From Incurvaria masculella (taxonomy: Eukaryota; Arthropoda; Insecta; Lepidoptera; Incurvariidae): DNA of 64,000 bases. The stretch covers positions 9,548,001 to 9,612,000 of the forward strand of contig OX335657.1 of assembly GCA_946894095.1 (NCBI GenBank), written 5' to 3'. Below, piece by piece: positions 25,168-36,862 of the stretch (its first letter is position 1; the number at the start of each line of letters is the position of its first letter). The translations under genes and the position numbers were made by a program. Below the pieces are notes generated by a model. The model saw only the letters and a program-made list of their open reading frames with translations. It was not told the DNA's origin and searched no databases.

Positions 25168-28100
25168 GTACGTCAAACCACACCACACCACACCACACCA
25201 CACCACACACACCCCACACACACCCCACACACACCCCACACACACACCACACACACACCCACGCCGCTTCTCTCTTCCGCTTCGGCCGCACAGTTTTAAG
25301 GTGGCCCAATCCGGCGGGACTAACTCATTCGCGGGCACGGTACAAAACCGTGCTGTTGCGCTCTGGGACCTTCTCTGTTTCAAAGAAAAAGACAGGCTCC
25401 GTGATGAGGAAGATGCAACATGTCCACAAAAAAGACAATGTGCATAGTGTATGATTTGGTAAGATTTACAAAATTTTTAATTACAAAACGGCTAAAAGTA
25501 AACCACGACCGCTGTAGTCAAAAATCGAACAATTATAACGAATAGATCATAAATCTTGATTAAATAAGCTATGTCTGATGACTAATCTTTTTATGATTTG
25601 CTTACTTTATCATTGCGTAATCCACCTCTAAAGTTGTTGTATAAAACGCGCGAAAAATTCGAACTTTCGGACCTTATAACTTAAGGTGGCCCATCCCGCT
25701 CATCTCCCCATACAAAAGGGGAAAGAAGATCACGCCCATATTTCTTGTCAGAGATCCAAAATGTTGCTCAAAATAGCTTTATTTGATCGAACTAGATGTC
25801 TGATGACCATTGGCATTGTAAAATTGTATTTGGTTTCTAAGTTATACGGTCCGAAAGTTCGCATTTTTCGCGCGTTTTATACAATAACTTTGGAGGTGGA
25901 TTACGCAATGATAAAGTAAAAACATCTTAAAAAGATTAGTCATCAGACATAGCTTATTTAATCAAGATTTATAATCTATTTGGTCTTTGTTCGATTTTTT
26001 ACTACATCGGTCGTGGTTTACTTTTAGCTATAAGTCGTTTTGAAATTAAAATTTTCGTAAATCTTACCAAATCATACACTATGCACATTGTCTTTTTTGT
26101 GGACATGTTGCATCTTCCTCATCACGGAGCCTGTCTTATTATTTGAAACAGAGAAGGTCCCAGAGCGCAACAGCACGGTTTTGTACCGTGCCCGCGAATG
26201 AGTTAGGCCCGCCGGGTTGGGCCACCTTAAGGTGGGAAATCCACCAAACACGTGAGCTCGTAGGTTCTGACCAACCGTCGTTGGATAAGCAGTAGGCCTG
26301 TTCGTGCTAATGCTTCTGATATTTAGCATTGTGACATCTTGGATAGCACCTATTGAATCACAATGACATCATCACATTGTCGGACGCACCCTTACATAAT
26401 ATATACAACACATTAACTAGATAGTTGAAATAATAGTTTAAAAAGCTGTTACCCAAATTATGATGCATGTGTTTTATACCTTAGTGATGCTATGTAGATA
26501 TGATAAGACAAAAAAATACCTCACCGCATAAAGTATAACTTTGCTCGACAAGAGTATTTTTTCACTTGAAGCTGACTAGTTTTTTAACTTTTCAGGGGCA
26601 TGAACATGGGCCAAAAGCTTTCCGGCGGTGTGAAGTCGGTGTCGCGCGAGTGCGCGGCGCCGTTCAAGGCCGTGGTGGCGCGCGAGCTGGCGCCAGAGCC
26701 GGCGCGGCCGGCGCGGCTCGACGCGCTGCTGGACGCGCCGCCAGCGCACCCCGACACGCAGCTCAAGCACGCCTGGAACCCAGACGACAGGTAAACGGCG
26801 CTCGCTGCCCGCTCCCACTGTACTTCTGAACACATCGGCACCATACTGGAGTTATGGGAGTCAGGAGATAAGGCGCAGGCAGGCATCCGTCACTCCTAAA
26901 TACCTGCTGAGATCTTCACCTACGGCGCTTGGGAACCCGAGGTTCCAAATTCAGTCAGGGCCGCCGCGCGCACACGTTCGCACGTCCACTACGTCCAGCC
27001 GATCAGTCGCTTTGGAAAGCGCACTTTCGCCGTTTTTATTCGTAATAATGTCTAATCATCATCGAATTAAGGCGCTAGGACTAGCCAACTACTCGCGCCA
27101 TACAAATGCACTTTTTAACAAATGTAATAATATGTAGTGAAACGCTTCAGCAAATCCAAATAGAACTCCAGACTGATAATGGATTGTTAATATTTTTTTA
27201 TTCCATCATTTATTTAAATAATAATAAAAATAAAAAAAGTTGATTTTTCTCATTAGAAATCTGAAAGTCATTCGATTTCTAGATATAAGCAAAAACAGCA
27301 TATATGCATAAACAAAAAATTCCATTTGCTTTTAGATTTCTACATTTAGTCAAAAAAGTTCGGAAATGGACACCGTTTCCGCAATGTATTTTGTATAGAA
27401 AAAGGAAACATACATTAACGAAAATCATTCGATTCCTAGACAAGGAATCATATATTGTAAGGATGACACTTATAATCGTCAGACTTAGTTAGTTTACTTG
27501 GGGTGCCTCGTCTAACTTTGCGATTTGGCTAGTAGCAGGCCCTTAAATATAATAACTGTTGCGTGAACGGATGTCATAGTACACGGAAGAATTTGAAGTT
27601 ACCTTTATTTACGCTACCGAAATATTCTGAACGGAGAGTTTGTTTTTTTAGTTTAGGTTTATTGACGTTTTGCCTTTATGTAGGTAGGTATGTGGTATAG
27701 TGTTATGAGGGGCCTATTGAATTGACACGTATTTCACTGGTATCAGCACAGCACTTTTTTATACATTAGGTAGTATTTATCCATGTATTACAAGGAAAAA
27801 CAACATAAATTGGTTTCGTCTAGTGAAACAATAATGGGCAATCATTCGTGGCAGGTCCTACTTGTTGCCTATTCTCCTTTGCTGCATGTAGTTGGTTTTT
27901 TGCCATACCAGGACCATCCTTTCATGAGTACGGCGATATTGAACTAAATGGTAAACACAGACAATGTTTTATTACCGTTTCGACCATCTTTTTATCAAAT
28001 GGGATATTATCAACCCGGCCTTAATCAACAATATCAAACAATGCTAGACCAAAGTACACCGAAAACACCGAAATACACAGAAAATATCAAACTACACCGT

Positions 28101-31100
28101 TAAAGCCAATCAACACTAACCAATATCAAACAACACCTAAAAACATGTTTCAAAAATGTTACGGCTTTTCACGCGGCAGGTAGAGATATTCTCCGACGTT
28201 TCGAGCTAATCATTCAGCCCGTTGTCAAGGAGGCGGTAACCTCAAAAGTAACACCTAAAAACAATAAACAATACATAACAGCAGCAGGCATATTTGTGAC
28301 GCAAAATCTTAAAATATTAATAATTGTAGACACATAAAAAAAAAAAATTTTGAAAGTTTTGTTTGTATTTTATTCGACTTTTAAACAATAGGCGGCGGCA
28401 GTGTATAACCCTAGCGCAAGCCGCATTCCAGCAACTTGGGGCGGGTGAGCGACGACGCGGTTCATCTCGCCGCCGCGCCGACAATGAGCGACGTAATAAA
28501 TACTTTACAGTAAAGACTATTAGGATGAAAATGGAAAAATTACTGGCGGGGAGTGCAACTTCTGTGCGTAGCACTATTAGTTATTCTGTGGCGCAGGCCC
28601 ATTGCGAGCTGTATCCGCGAATCGTGCAAATACAAAATGGGCACGCCATCCGATGCGCCGCTTCTGTGTGGCTTGCGCCTAGTGCGGTCCAGCTTGGATT
28701 GATGTTAGCAGCTTCGGTTGACAGCGGTGAGCGTGCATTACGCTGCCCTCAACTGCATATGAGGCCTATATGTAGTTACCGCCTTTTTAATAAGTAGGTC
28801 AGTACAGCTCTATGTATCTGGAAAATGAAAAACGTCCACGTGGCACTCGCCTTTAAGAGTACCAAAGCAATATGTGAAGGTGGCGGACTGGGCGTTCAGT
28901 GTGCGTAGCGTCTCTCTTTGCGTTTAACCTCATATTTGGACAATGGGAGCGTTATATAATAAATAGCGAAGGGAAGTAGTATATACACAAAATATCTGTT
29001 CTTGAAGCCGTGCCCCAGTAGATATATAACTGTGAGACCAGGGTCACAGCAGTAGCTCAACTTGGCGATTTTTTAGATAAATTTTAGACACTTCAGCACC
29101 GGGAAACTAGCTTAGAGCCTATACAAGCGAAATGTGCCTGTCTAGGTGCACGAAACCGGGACTTGTATGGAGGTGAGCTACTGGATGTAATGCTAGATAT
29201 ATTCTGTGGCTGTGCTGTGCCACAACAACACACTGATAACATCTACCGTCCCGTTTCAGATCACTGAACATATTCGTGAAGGAGGAGGACGCGCTGACGT
29301 TCCACCGGCACCCGGTCGCGCAGAGCACCGACTGCATCCGCGGGCGCGTCGGCTACGCGCGCGGCCTGCACTGCTGGGAGGTGTCCTGGCCGGCGCGGCA
29401 GCGCGGCACGCACGCGGTCGTCGGCGTGGCGACCGCGCACGCGCCGCTGCACTCGGTCGGCTACCAGAGCCTCGTCGGCGCCGGCGACCAGAGCTGGGGC
29501 TGGGACCTCGGGCGAAACAAGGTGAGCCCGCGCTACGACCGGCGGGGAAGAAGACTGCTCGTTTACTACGACAGGTGGCGTCTAGGGCCGCTGACAGCAT
29601 GAACACAGTTGGTCCGAATCGTGCTCAGATCAGAGAGTGGTCAGTCTGAGTTCTCACCTAAATTGGCGGTTACGGCAAACTGATCGATTGGCGTTTTCCG
29701 TAAAAACCTCAAACTCCGTACGAGTATTTACTAGATAGTAGTTCGGATTTTGCGATCTAATAGCATGTTAGAAGACCGAAGTAAAGTTTGCAACAGAGTC
29801 GCAGCAAGTTAGTAGTCCGACAAGCAACGCATTTCAAGCAAACTAGGTTGTTTCATATTTTAGGGTACAATAGAGAGGGATAGAAGATCGAATACATTTG
29901 GGGCATGGTTGTCGAACCCATAACACAACGCGCACTTCGTAAATGGAACGTTCTTTACATTTCCCGCGCTTTTGTTCTATGTTGTTTGTCAGAGTTGTTA
30001 ATTTTATTTCGCTATAATTTGATTATTACGATTGGTTTTCCTACAGATGGAGCATTGTACTAACAACTTAGTAATAAACTATAGAGTTTTCTTAAAATAT
30101 CTCCTCACTACGTAATTAAAATGTGTATGTGAAATGCAAACATTGTGTTACATAAACAAATAATTAATAAAGATAGCCTTAATTTCTTTTAATGACCCTC
30201 TCTTGTAAATATTAATTAAATTAATGGCATATGAAAAATTGTGGGATGGTTTACCTATCCGATAGAACGTGAGACCGATGCCTGTGAATTTGCTGCCTAA
30301 CATTGTTTGATTACGCCCCGAAGCATACAATTATAATGAGTACATACAAAAAACAACATTTATTAATATCTAATCTGTTTGTTTGTTATTTTCATTGACA
30401 TTGAGCATGCATTTAGTTAAGAAGTAAGGTTTCAAAATAATATTTTGCACGAGGCAGGTTGAAACAAACTGAACGTGAACACGTTTCTCAAACAAAAAAA
30501 AAATCACTACAGTAGGGACGAGCCGATGCCTTCACCTTCGAAGCGCCAGCGGTCTGATCCAGTTTTTTTTCTGCGCAGCCGCTGGCGCCGCTTATAAAGG
30601 GAATTACTTAATTTGAAGTGAGGTTAAGATTTTTTTTGAAGTTTTCAATTTAAATTAATTGAAGTGAGGTTATGTTGTATGCAAAGACATTTACTTAGAG
30701 AAATATTGTTTTTGTTGAATTCAAAGTCATAAAATATTTTCCATAGGTGTCGTAACAGAGATGCTATTCAAATATCGCACATTGATTGCATACAACAATC
30801 CATCCGGCCTCAAAAAGTACCTCCTTTATAAACTGGAAAGAAATTTACTGTAACTCAATCCTAACCCAGTTCCAATCCAGCTGAATAACATCGGGAATAC
30901 CGATTCTGACATTTCTCTATACATTGTGATGACAGTTTGTGATCGCAAACTCGCTCGAAATTAATTCCGCTACTACTCGTTGGATCGAGGGCGCTGCTGT
31001 CGTTTTCACTTATTGCTATTTCACTGATCTCTTCGATTCTGCAGATTGACGCCAATGAATAGTGCTGAAAAAATGTCTATTCGATTTTTTTATGGGTCGT

Positions 31101-32636
31101 AATAGATTTGTTTGTAAATTTAACCAAATCAACACTATGCGCATTGCCTGCTTTTTGAACACGTTGCATCCTCCTCATCACGGTGACTGGATTTTTCTTT
31201 GAACCAGAGATGGTGACAACACAATACCACGATTTCGTGCCGCGTCTGCCAATGAGTAGGTCCCATCGGGTAGAGCGCTCTTAAAATATATAATTACATT
31301 ATATTCTGAGAACAGTAACGCATGTGCTTCCATTAGATAACACAACTTACAATTTCTAATTTCGATTTCTAAACTACGTTTCCACGGGGAAGAATGCTTT
31401 CTGTCCGACCTTAATACCTTAATAACGAGGTTAGCATTTCAGTCTATATTAATTCCATTCATAAATTCCGTAGTATTTATTTACCTTCAGGGGGAGGTCA
31501 GTCAGTTGTCCAAAATGGCGACCAGATCCCACCGTTTTCACACAATAATCTGTTTATTATTTTGACATGTTTTGGGCATGACAAAAAATTTCATCCTTGT
31601 CAGATTGCCAGCTTTGACAGCAATAACTTACCTTAGAATTTACGTTATGTCACTAGTATTGCTCCAGTTAGCCCTAGCAGATTTTCGACATCTCTGTATC
31701 TTGCTCCGAAAATTTTTCAGTAGTCAATCCTTCTATAGTGGAACTTTGAAAAAACTATTTCACAGTCATAAGCAGCATCGACTCACATTGCAGGTGTATC
31801 ACAACGCAAAAGGCAGTGGCGGCAGTGGCACGACGTACCCGGCGCTGCTGCGCGCCGACGAGCAGTTCCTCGTGCCCGACCGCCTGCTCGTCGTGCTAGA
31901 TATGGACGAGGGCACTCTCGCCTTCTGCGCCGACGGACGCTACCTGGGCGTGGCGGCGCGCGGCCTGCGCGGCAAAACCCTCTACCCCATCGTGTCCGCC
32001 GTGTGGGGACACGCCGAGATCGCCATGAAGTACGTCGGCGGACTCGACCGTGAGTGTCTTACCTCTGTACGTTCTCGAAGAGCAGCTCCTCGTCGTACTA
32101 GACGTGGACGAGGGCACCCTCCCCTTCTGCGCCGACATACGTCGGCGGACTCGATTGTGTCTATCTCTGTACTTACTCGATGAGCATTTCATCGTCCCGG
32201 ACCACCTGCTCTTCGTGCTATATATGGACGAGGACAAGACCCTCTAATCCATTGTGCGGTGTGGGGACACGCCGTGATCGTCATGAAGTACGTTGGCAGA
32301 CTCGACCGTGAGTGTCCTTACTTGACGAGCATTTCCTCGTGTCCAATCGTCTGCTCGTCACTGCTAGACATTGACGAGGGCACCCTCGCCTTCTCCTTTG
32401 ACAGTAATAGGTAATATTTCCTTTGGCCACGGTGTGCACCATTAGAATGTGTAATATCGTATGATTGAGGCGAATTAACTGGTTGGTGTTGCGTTGCAGC
32501 GGAGCCGCTGCCCCTGATGGAGCTGTGCCGGCGCGTGATCCGGCAGCGCGTGGGCCGCACGCGGCTGCGCGCCGCCGCCTCGCGGCTCGCGCTCCCGCCC
32601 GCGCTCACCGCCTACCTGCTCTACCACGCGCCCTAA
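24944..32636 (+). CDS. gus: Gustavus / SPSB SPRY-SOCS box protein
   Basis: Orthologue of Drosophila Gustavus and vertebrate SPSB1/4. In that family the SPRY (B30.2) domain binds short peptide motifs such as the one in Vasa, and the SOCS box recruits Elongin B/C and Cullin-5 to make a ubiquitin ligase. The core protein starts at ATG 26600 or 26606 ([12 protein letters not shown]) and joins four exons (26600-26790, 29260-29521, 31794-32049, 32500-32636) into 281 aa, the usual family length. Visible landmarks are [68 protein letters not shown], the BC box [14 protein letters not shown] and the Cul5 box [11 protein letters not shown]. All junctions are GT-AG with matching phases. An upstream exon (24944-25167) stays in frame and would add 76 residues. 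Downstream lies a long gene-free 3' region with poly(A) signals. Confidence 0.95.
25174..25262. repeat. CCACA/CACAC microsatellite at exon 1 donor
   Basis: (CACCA)n then (CACACACCC)n begin within ten bases of the exon 1 splice donor in intron 1 of gustavus. Confidence 0.9.
25299..25680 (-). mobile_element. TA-flanked MITE, truncated, inverted copy
   Basis: Reverse-orientation copy of the family below: terminus AGGTGGCCCA next to TA at 25297, truncated at the other end, where it meets the full copy at 25681. Lies in gustavus intron 1. The sequence matches the reverse complement of 25843-26227 with only scattered differences. Confidence 0.85.
25684..26227 (+). mobile_element. TA-flanked MITE, full length (~544 bp)
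   Basis: Terminal inverted repeats AGGTGGCCCA and TGGGCCACCT flanked by TA on both sides, suggesting a Tc1/mariner-mobilised MITE. Other copies are at 31085-31290 (part), 40824-41367, 44890-45121 (right end), 47205-47632 (reverse) and 61935-62447. No transposase is encoded. Confidence 0.85.
26596..26790 (+). CDS. gus: gustavus exon 2 (core N-terminus)
   Basis: Acceptor TTTTTAACTTTTCAG ends at 26595 and donor GACGACAG|GTAAAC follows 26790. Contains the conserved start [14 protein letters not shown] and the segment LKHAWNPDD that leads into the SPRY domain. The coding start at 26600 or 26606 fits family N-termini (MGQK). Phase 2 out. Confidence 0.93.
27067..27546 (+). mobile_element. TTAA-flanked MITE, 480 bp, in gustavus intron 2
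   Basis: TTAA at both ends, with imperfect terminal inverted repeats (left TTAAGGCGCTAGGACTAGCC, right ending GGCTAGTAGCAGGCCCTTAA). A highly similar copy is at 37695-38173. TTAA flanks are typical of piggyBac-type target choice. Confidence 0.8.
27903..28240 (+). repeat. SINE body fragment and foldback-family fragment
   Basis: 27903-28020 matches the SINE body (CCATACCAGGACCATCC, CGACCATC). 28145-28175 contains CATGTTTCAAAAATGTTACGGC, shared with the 26-nt arms at 53826-53914. Both lie in gustavus intron 2. Confidence 0.6.
29260..29521 (+). CDS. gus: gustavus exon 3 (first half of SPRY)
   Basis: Acceptor CCCGTTTCAG ends at 29259; donor AACAAG|GTGAGC follows 29521. Codons [10 protein letters not shown] through [10 protein letters not shown], including the highly conserved [12 protein letters not shown] core. 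Strikingly GC-rich third positions compared with flanking introns. Confidence 0.95.
30227..31011 (+). repeat. ~790-bp dispersed repeat in gustavus intron 3
   Basis: Near-identical in order and orientation to 39679-40482. Shared words include GCATATGAAAAATTGTGGGA, GACCGATGCCTGTGAATTTG, TCGAAGCGCCAGCGGT and GGGCGCTGCTGTCGTTTTCA. A small deletion at about 30550 distinguishes this copy. Family not identified. Confidence 0.8.
31085..31290 (+). mobile_element. Diverged right end of the TA MITE
   Basis: Matches the right part of 25684-26227: AAATCAACACTATGCGCATTG, CATCCTCCTCATCACGGTG and the ACGATTTCGTGCCGCGTCT block. The terminus is eroded. Confidence 0.55.
31794..32049 (+). CDS. gus: gustavus exon 4 (second half of SPRY)
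   Basis: Acceptor CTCACATTGCAG ends at 31793; donor CTCGACC|GTGAGT follows 32049. Encodes [19 protein letters not shown] through [15 protein letters not shown]. The GSGGSG insert is a small lineage-specific linker. Decayed copies of the later part of this exon follow in intron 4. Confidence 0.95.
32077..32405 (+). pseudogene. Three decayed tandem copies of gustavus exon 4
   Basis: Intron 4 repeats fragments of exon 4 in order. Copy 1 (about 32077-32165) has GAGCAGCTCCTCGTC...GACGAGGGCACC then jumps to TACGTCGGCGGACTCGA. Copy 2 (about 32172-32315) has ATGGACGAGGACAAGACCCTC, TGGGGACACGCCG, ATGAAGTACGTTGGC and CTCGACCGTGAGTGTC, so it even includes the splice-donor region. Copy 3 (about 32320-32400) has GAGCATTTCCTCGTG and GACGAGGGCACCCTCGCCTTC. 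Internal deletions and stops make them non-coding. Confidence 0.85.
32500..32636 (+). CDS. gus: gustavus exon 5 (SOCS box)
   Basis: Acceptor GTTGCGTTGCAG ends at 32499; stop TAA at 32634-32636. Encodes [16 protein letters not shown] (Elongin C-binding BC box) and [16 protein letters not shown] (Cullin-5 box), the C-terminus typical of SPSB proteins. Confidence 0.95.
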
Positions 32637-35600
32637 CACGCGCCGCGCGAGACACGCGACCACGCCGACTAACATTACACAACCTAACCTAACCCACCGC
32701 CCGCACTCCCCCCACCCCCCACCCCCCTGAGCCTCGTGCTACGTTTACACTCGCGCGCGAGACGGAATTGCGATGCTCCCTCGCAAGTGTGTAAACGAGC
32801 ACCGCGTGAGAAGCCTCGAGGAGCGAATGTACTCGCTCGTCCATGTTTCGTTTTTGTGGGTACACAGTTGATGGGCATTGATTTTTTTATGACTGTTGCG
32901 AGGTTACTTTTAGCTTGCACGGGAACTTACGAGACAATTTCGACTGATGGAATATTGATCGAAGATATTTTTAAAGATTTATTTTGTAATATGTCTAGTA
33001 CTGCGAGTTTTGTAGTTGGATGTTTTAGTTATAATGAAATACATAGTTTTACGTTACTGCTTTCTGTGAGAAAAATGTGTGAAATTAAAACGACATTTTC
33101 CCTTCGTTGTACAATAATGCTCAACTACAAGACTCATGGTGTCACCCTCAATTATATTTAATTTGATTGAATTCAATGTGTAATGTATGATGGAAGTGTC
33201 CATCAGAAAACCAAGATAAATTTGCAGGGAGGATTGCCTTGCGTCCTATGATGCCTCCAAAAAAATTATGGCAGCAGCCTTTCATTGACAAAGAATAGTG
33301 ATTCACGTTGAATAGAAAGCGCTGCTTGCGTCTCAGGTTTTCTGATGGAGTTTATAATTACATGAATACTTTTTTGCAACTGGCTACATCACACACTCAT
33401 TCTTCACTCTTTCAGTCACTTCATGGCATAATTACTTGTTACACAGTTGATTAAGGGAGCTCCGTACCTGTCAAACCTACACAAATTTTCTTGTACACAA
33501 TAGAGAAATAGTAATGGACTTTAATGATAAATTCATGTGGAAACAGTCAATCAAATCGAATCCCAGACATACAATGCAAAAATCCTATTAACTTGAATTT
33601 TGAAAGGAAAAAAAAATAGTAAATCGAAGACAGCGACGAGAGAGACCAAATATGTACAATTGAATTCAATGTAGGCGATTCCCTCGCACTCAGAACTGTT
33701 GATCTAGGGGCAGATCCAGTAACCAGGCATCCATTTGCCTCAACCCCGCAACATGCTCCAAAATTTTATTTACCCAACTCAAATTGAAATTACTCAATTT
33801 CCTCTTCTCTCAGTTTAATATTATTGCGAAAGTCTTGTTTCAAATTAAGAAGTGGGAAAGAAAATATGATAATAACATCAACTATAAATATTGCATTTCA
33901 AACTTTGTGCTGGTCGATATCAACAGGGACCCATATCAGTTTTTATCCAAAAACTCATTAAAATTAGTTTGAAGACAAAAACCAGCTCTTATTTTCTTCC
34001 AAACCTTATTCTTACTACATCATGGAGTAAATCTTGAAAAGTCATAAATAAAACTTGACAATAATGACAGTTTTGATGTTTCCGAGGTGAGGTCGCTCAA
34101 ATCCAAAAAACACATATTAGCCAAATTAATTTTAAATGTATAGTTAATCAGTGCCTGAACAAAAAAAAAATTTTTGCTACATAGAATAAGAAACATTGTA
34201 TGCTTCCGACAGGTTTGGAACTCCCTTAAAATATAACTCCTGTATTAGATACACTTTGGATGTTTCAATGGGTGTATGCAGTACGCGTTGACTGAATATG
34301 AAATGAGGTCCGGATTATAGGGCTGGACATTGCCCTTTGACATATACACAAAATGGCTGATTATAGAAGCGGAGGGAGGTGGAGGAATAGATTGGTATAT
34401 TATGCTTGTACAAAGGTATACCATAGTCGTTGGTGTTGTAGGCTCAAACATGTAACATGTGGTTACCGGCAATTGAAAATCTTATTATAAGTTAATGATT
34501 CACTTATTATTTGACTGATTTTCTATGCTTCTGATTACCAAGATTGAAATAGTTATTTCTTATTTTATCTTTTTATAATGCTTAAAGAGGAAAATATTTA
34601 TTATTTGCCCTTCGTTTGACTAATTTCAATGGAATTTTTCGCTTGACTATATGTGAAATTTATATAACTTCTGTTAAACATTTTACTATTATTGTGATGA
34701 ATTATCTTTTCAATTTTATCTATATTTCTTACTATTTAATTTTGTGGTATCTGTATTTTACAAAATAATTATATGTATTATTTAACATTAAGATTATTGT
34801 AAAAGTGACATGAATTTGATGATGCCTCGATTCCGAAGGAAACATTGGCACACGGATTGGAAGGATAGAGATCCTCACTGCAATATTTCCACGCATCCTT
34901 CCAGCGCAGGCCAGTGGCACTAAGCACATTTTTCTCTTAAGATTTTTAAGTGACTGTTTTTTTAATTGTAGTCTTTTAATCACTACTGTAAAAACTATGT
35001 GTGTGTTTGTGTCGTGTATATAAAGTGACCGATTAGATAACTCACGTGTAGGGAGCGAAGTGTGCGAGTGATACTTTTTTAAAGATTAGCTGTAAATTGG
35101 TTTAATATTTTGCTGTAAGGATGGAGATTTTTGCGAAAATCAACTTTAGGTGTAGAAAAATATTGTGCGAGGATTATAATGATACGCAGCAGCATACACC
35201 ATTTACAGTAGGTGCAATACTTTTTATCTTGGAGCCTCAACCTCCATGGAAAATCTTCCCGTATGTTGAACGAATGCTGAACGTAACACACTTCCAATTT
35301 ATGATTACGTAGGGAGGCACGGGGCTTTTGCTCGAAACTGCCAAATGGTCAATATAAATGGCGTCAGGGATGAATGCAGAAGTGATGTGTGTGATGTGTA
35401 CGAGTGCGTGTGAGGCATCAACATATAATAATAAACACGAAGACACCAAGCTCTATGAATCGTCGTGGTCGCTCGCAGCTGCCGCCGACGCTGCCGCCGC
35501 CGCTGCGGTTTACATGTTCCTTTGTTTCTGCAGTTTGTAAAAGATTTTTCAGTGGGCTGCGAGCGACGTAGACTTAGAGAAAATAACACTAAGAAACATG

Positions 35601-35850
35601 ATAAATTGATTAGTCCTGTATATATTTTGCAGTGTTAAGTAACTTTATGATTATTAATTAAGTGGAAATGCATTTTAGTTTTATAGGTTCTTAGGCAATA
35701 TTTTAAATAATCACAAGGTCGTTCTCTCCAGCTGATGAATGCATCGTCAGTCAGAATCTCTTATTAGATACAATTCTAAAAAAAATAGGCAAAAACAATT
35801 GGTGAATATTATTGTTTAAGAGAAATAAATAATTATGGATGAAAGTGGTG
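32637..35850 (+). other. gus: Probable long 3' UTR of gustavus
   Basis: About 3.2 kb without a supported gene or a recognised repeat. AATAAA occurs at 34047 and 35824; either could end the transcript. Short open frames here (for example 32736-33161) show no domains. Extent is inference from the absence of other features and the convergent neighbour. Confidence 0.45.
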
Positions 35851-36739
35851 TTTTTTCTCTAATAGAATATGTAATTAGGAATGAATAGTATAACACTTTT
35901 GATTATATAACCACCCATTTGTTTATTGTTTATTCATCATCCATGGCTATATACAAATGATAGTAGGGTTAGACTGCTAACGTCATACAATGTATAAAAC
36001 TCACTAAATACTTCTTATTGTCGCTGATACCATGACATTTTAACCAGCGCCATCTCCCGTCACTGCCAGAACTAGTCGTAACATTTTTAAACTAAGCTTA
36101 ATTCCAAATTTTGCCTAGGCAGGCATGATAAAAACGTTACAATTTAACTATAAAAATAATTAATGTCATTGTAAATAAAACATATTAATATTCATTGGTT
36201 TGTATTTAAAGTATTCTCAAATGTGAATTGCAATTTTTTTTATCCCTATTCAACACTCGTATGACGTTAGCAATCTTTTCCTACTTCCAATTATCTATGT
36301 CCATGGCAGCACACTGCACTCGGATTTGTCTCTTTTTATGAAGGCTGCGAGCCCTCATGCCTAGTTCTTACTGCTTCTATTCCATGAATGGATAAAAAAA
36401 TACCGAGTCTTTGGATGCGACGATTGCTTCCATTGATGGAAAGCTCCTTTCTATTCGATGTGCTGTTCCTTGCTTTATACATAAATTTGGTCAGTTCCGC
36501 CATGTTTTTCCACACTGCTAAGGGTGGTCAGCACACATGGTGCAAAATAAGCAGTCTGCAAACGAAACGTCGACTTCAACAGTCAGCGATAATTTGAATA
36601 CTGTTCATCCAAAAACATTTTAATAATGTATAGGGTGTTGTGGACCAGCTTACCCTAAATTGTGAAATAATCAGAGACTATGAGCCCTAAGCAGCTAGTG
36701 TTAATAATAAAAAAATGGGTTGTATGTTTGTAGAGCATA

Positions 36740-36745
36740 TTTATT
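36740..36745 (-). promoter_or_regulatory. Poly(A) signal of the FLYWCH gene
   Basis: AATAAA read on the minus strand, about 82 nt past the stop codon at 36827. Confidence 0.55.
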
Positions 36746-36826
36746 TAATCATTAAAATTAAATGTTTCTTATAAAAATACCTATACATTACACAGATTAA
36801 CCAAATCTCTTGCGCTCGCATTGAGA

Positions 36827-36862
36827 TTAGTTTGCTTTTCTCTTGGTGGCAAACTTGGTAGG
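36827..36862 (-). CDS. FLYWCH gene exon 12 (C-terminal tail)
   Basis: Acceptor ATTTCTTTCTTTACAG, then PTKFATKRKAN and TAA. AATAAA on the minus strand at 36745-36740 would end the transcript about 90 nt after the stop. Small exon, so the call rests on splice signals, phase 0 and the nearby poly(A) signal; further exons between 36863 and 38853 are possible. Confidence 0.65.
   Translation of the reverse strand, partial: PTKFATKRKAN

Noticed and set aside
24886..25383. 165-codon minus-strand ORF opposite gustavus exon 1
   Set aside because: Antisense shadow of a Gly-rich exon and a CCACA microsatellite; gives Pro- and Val/Cys-repeats only.
28363..28797. 144-codon open frame in gustavus intron 2
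   Set aside because: No recognisable domain, opposite-strand frame equally open at the left part, lies amid repeats; may be transposon debris but I cannot name it.
31572..31793. Open frame running into gustavus exon 4 from upstream
   Set aside because: It is intron read-through; the acceptor CTCACATTGCAG at 31793 and protein conservation set the exon start.
32465..32692. 75-codon ORF over gustavus exon 5
   Set aside because: Different frame from the conserved SOCS box; a shadow of the real exon.
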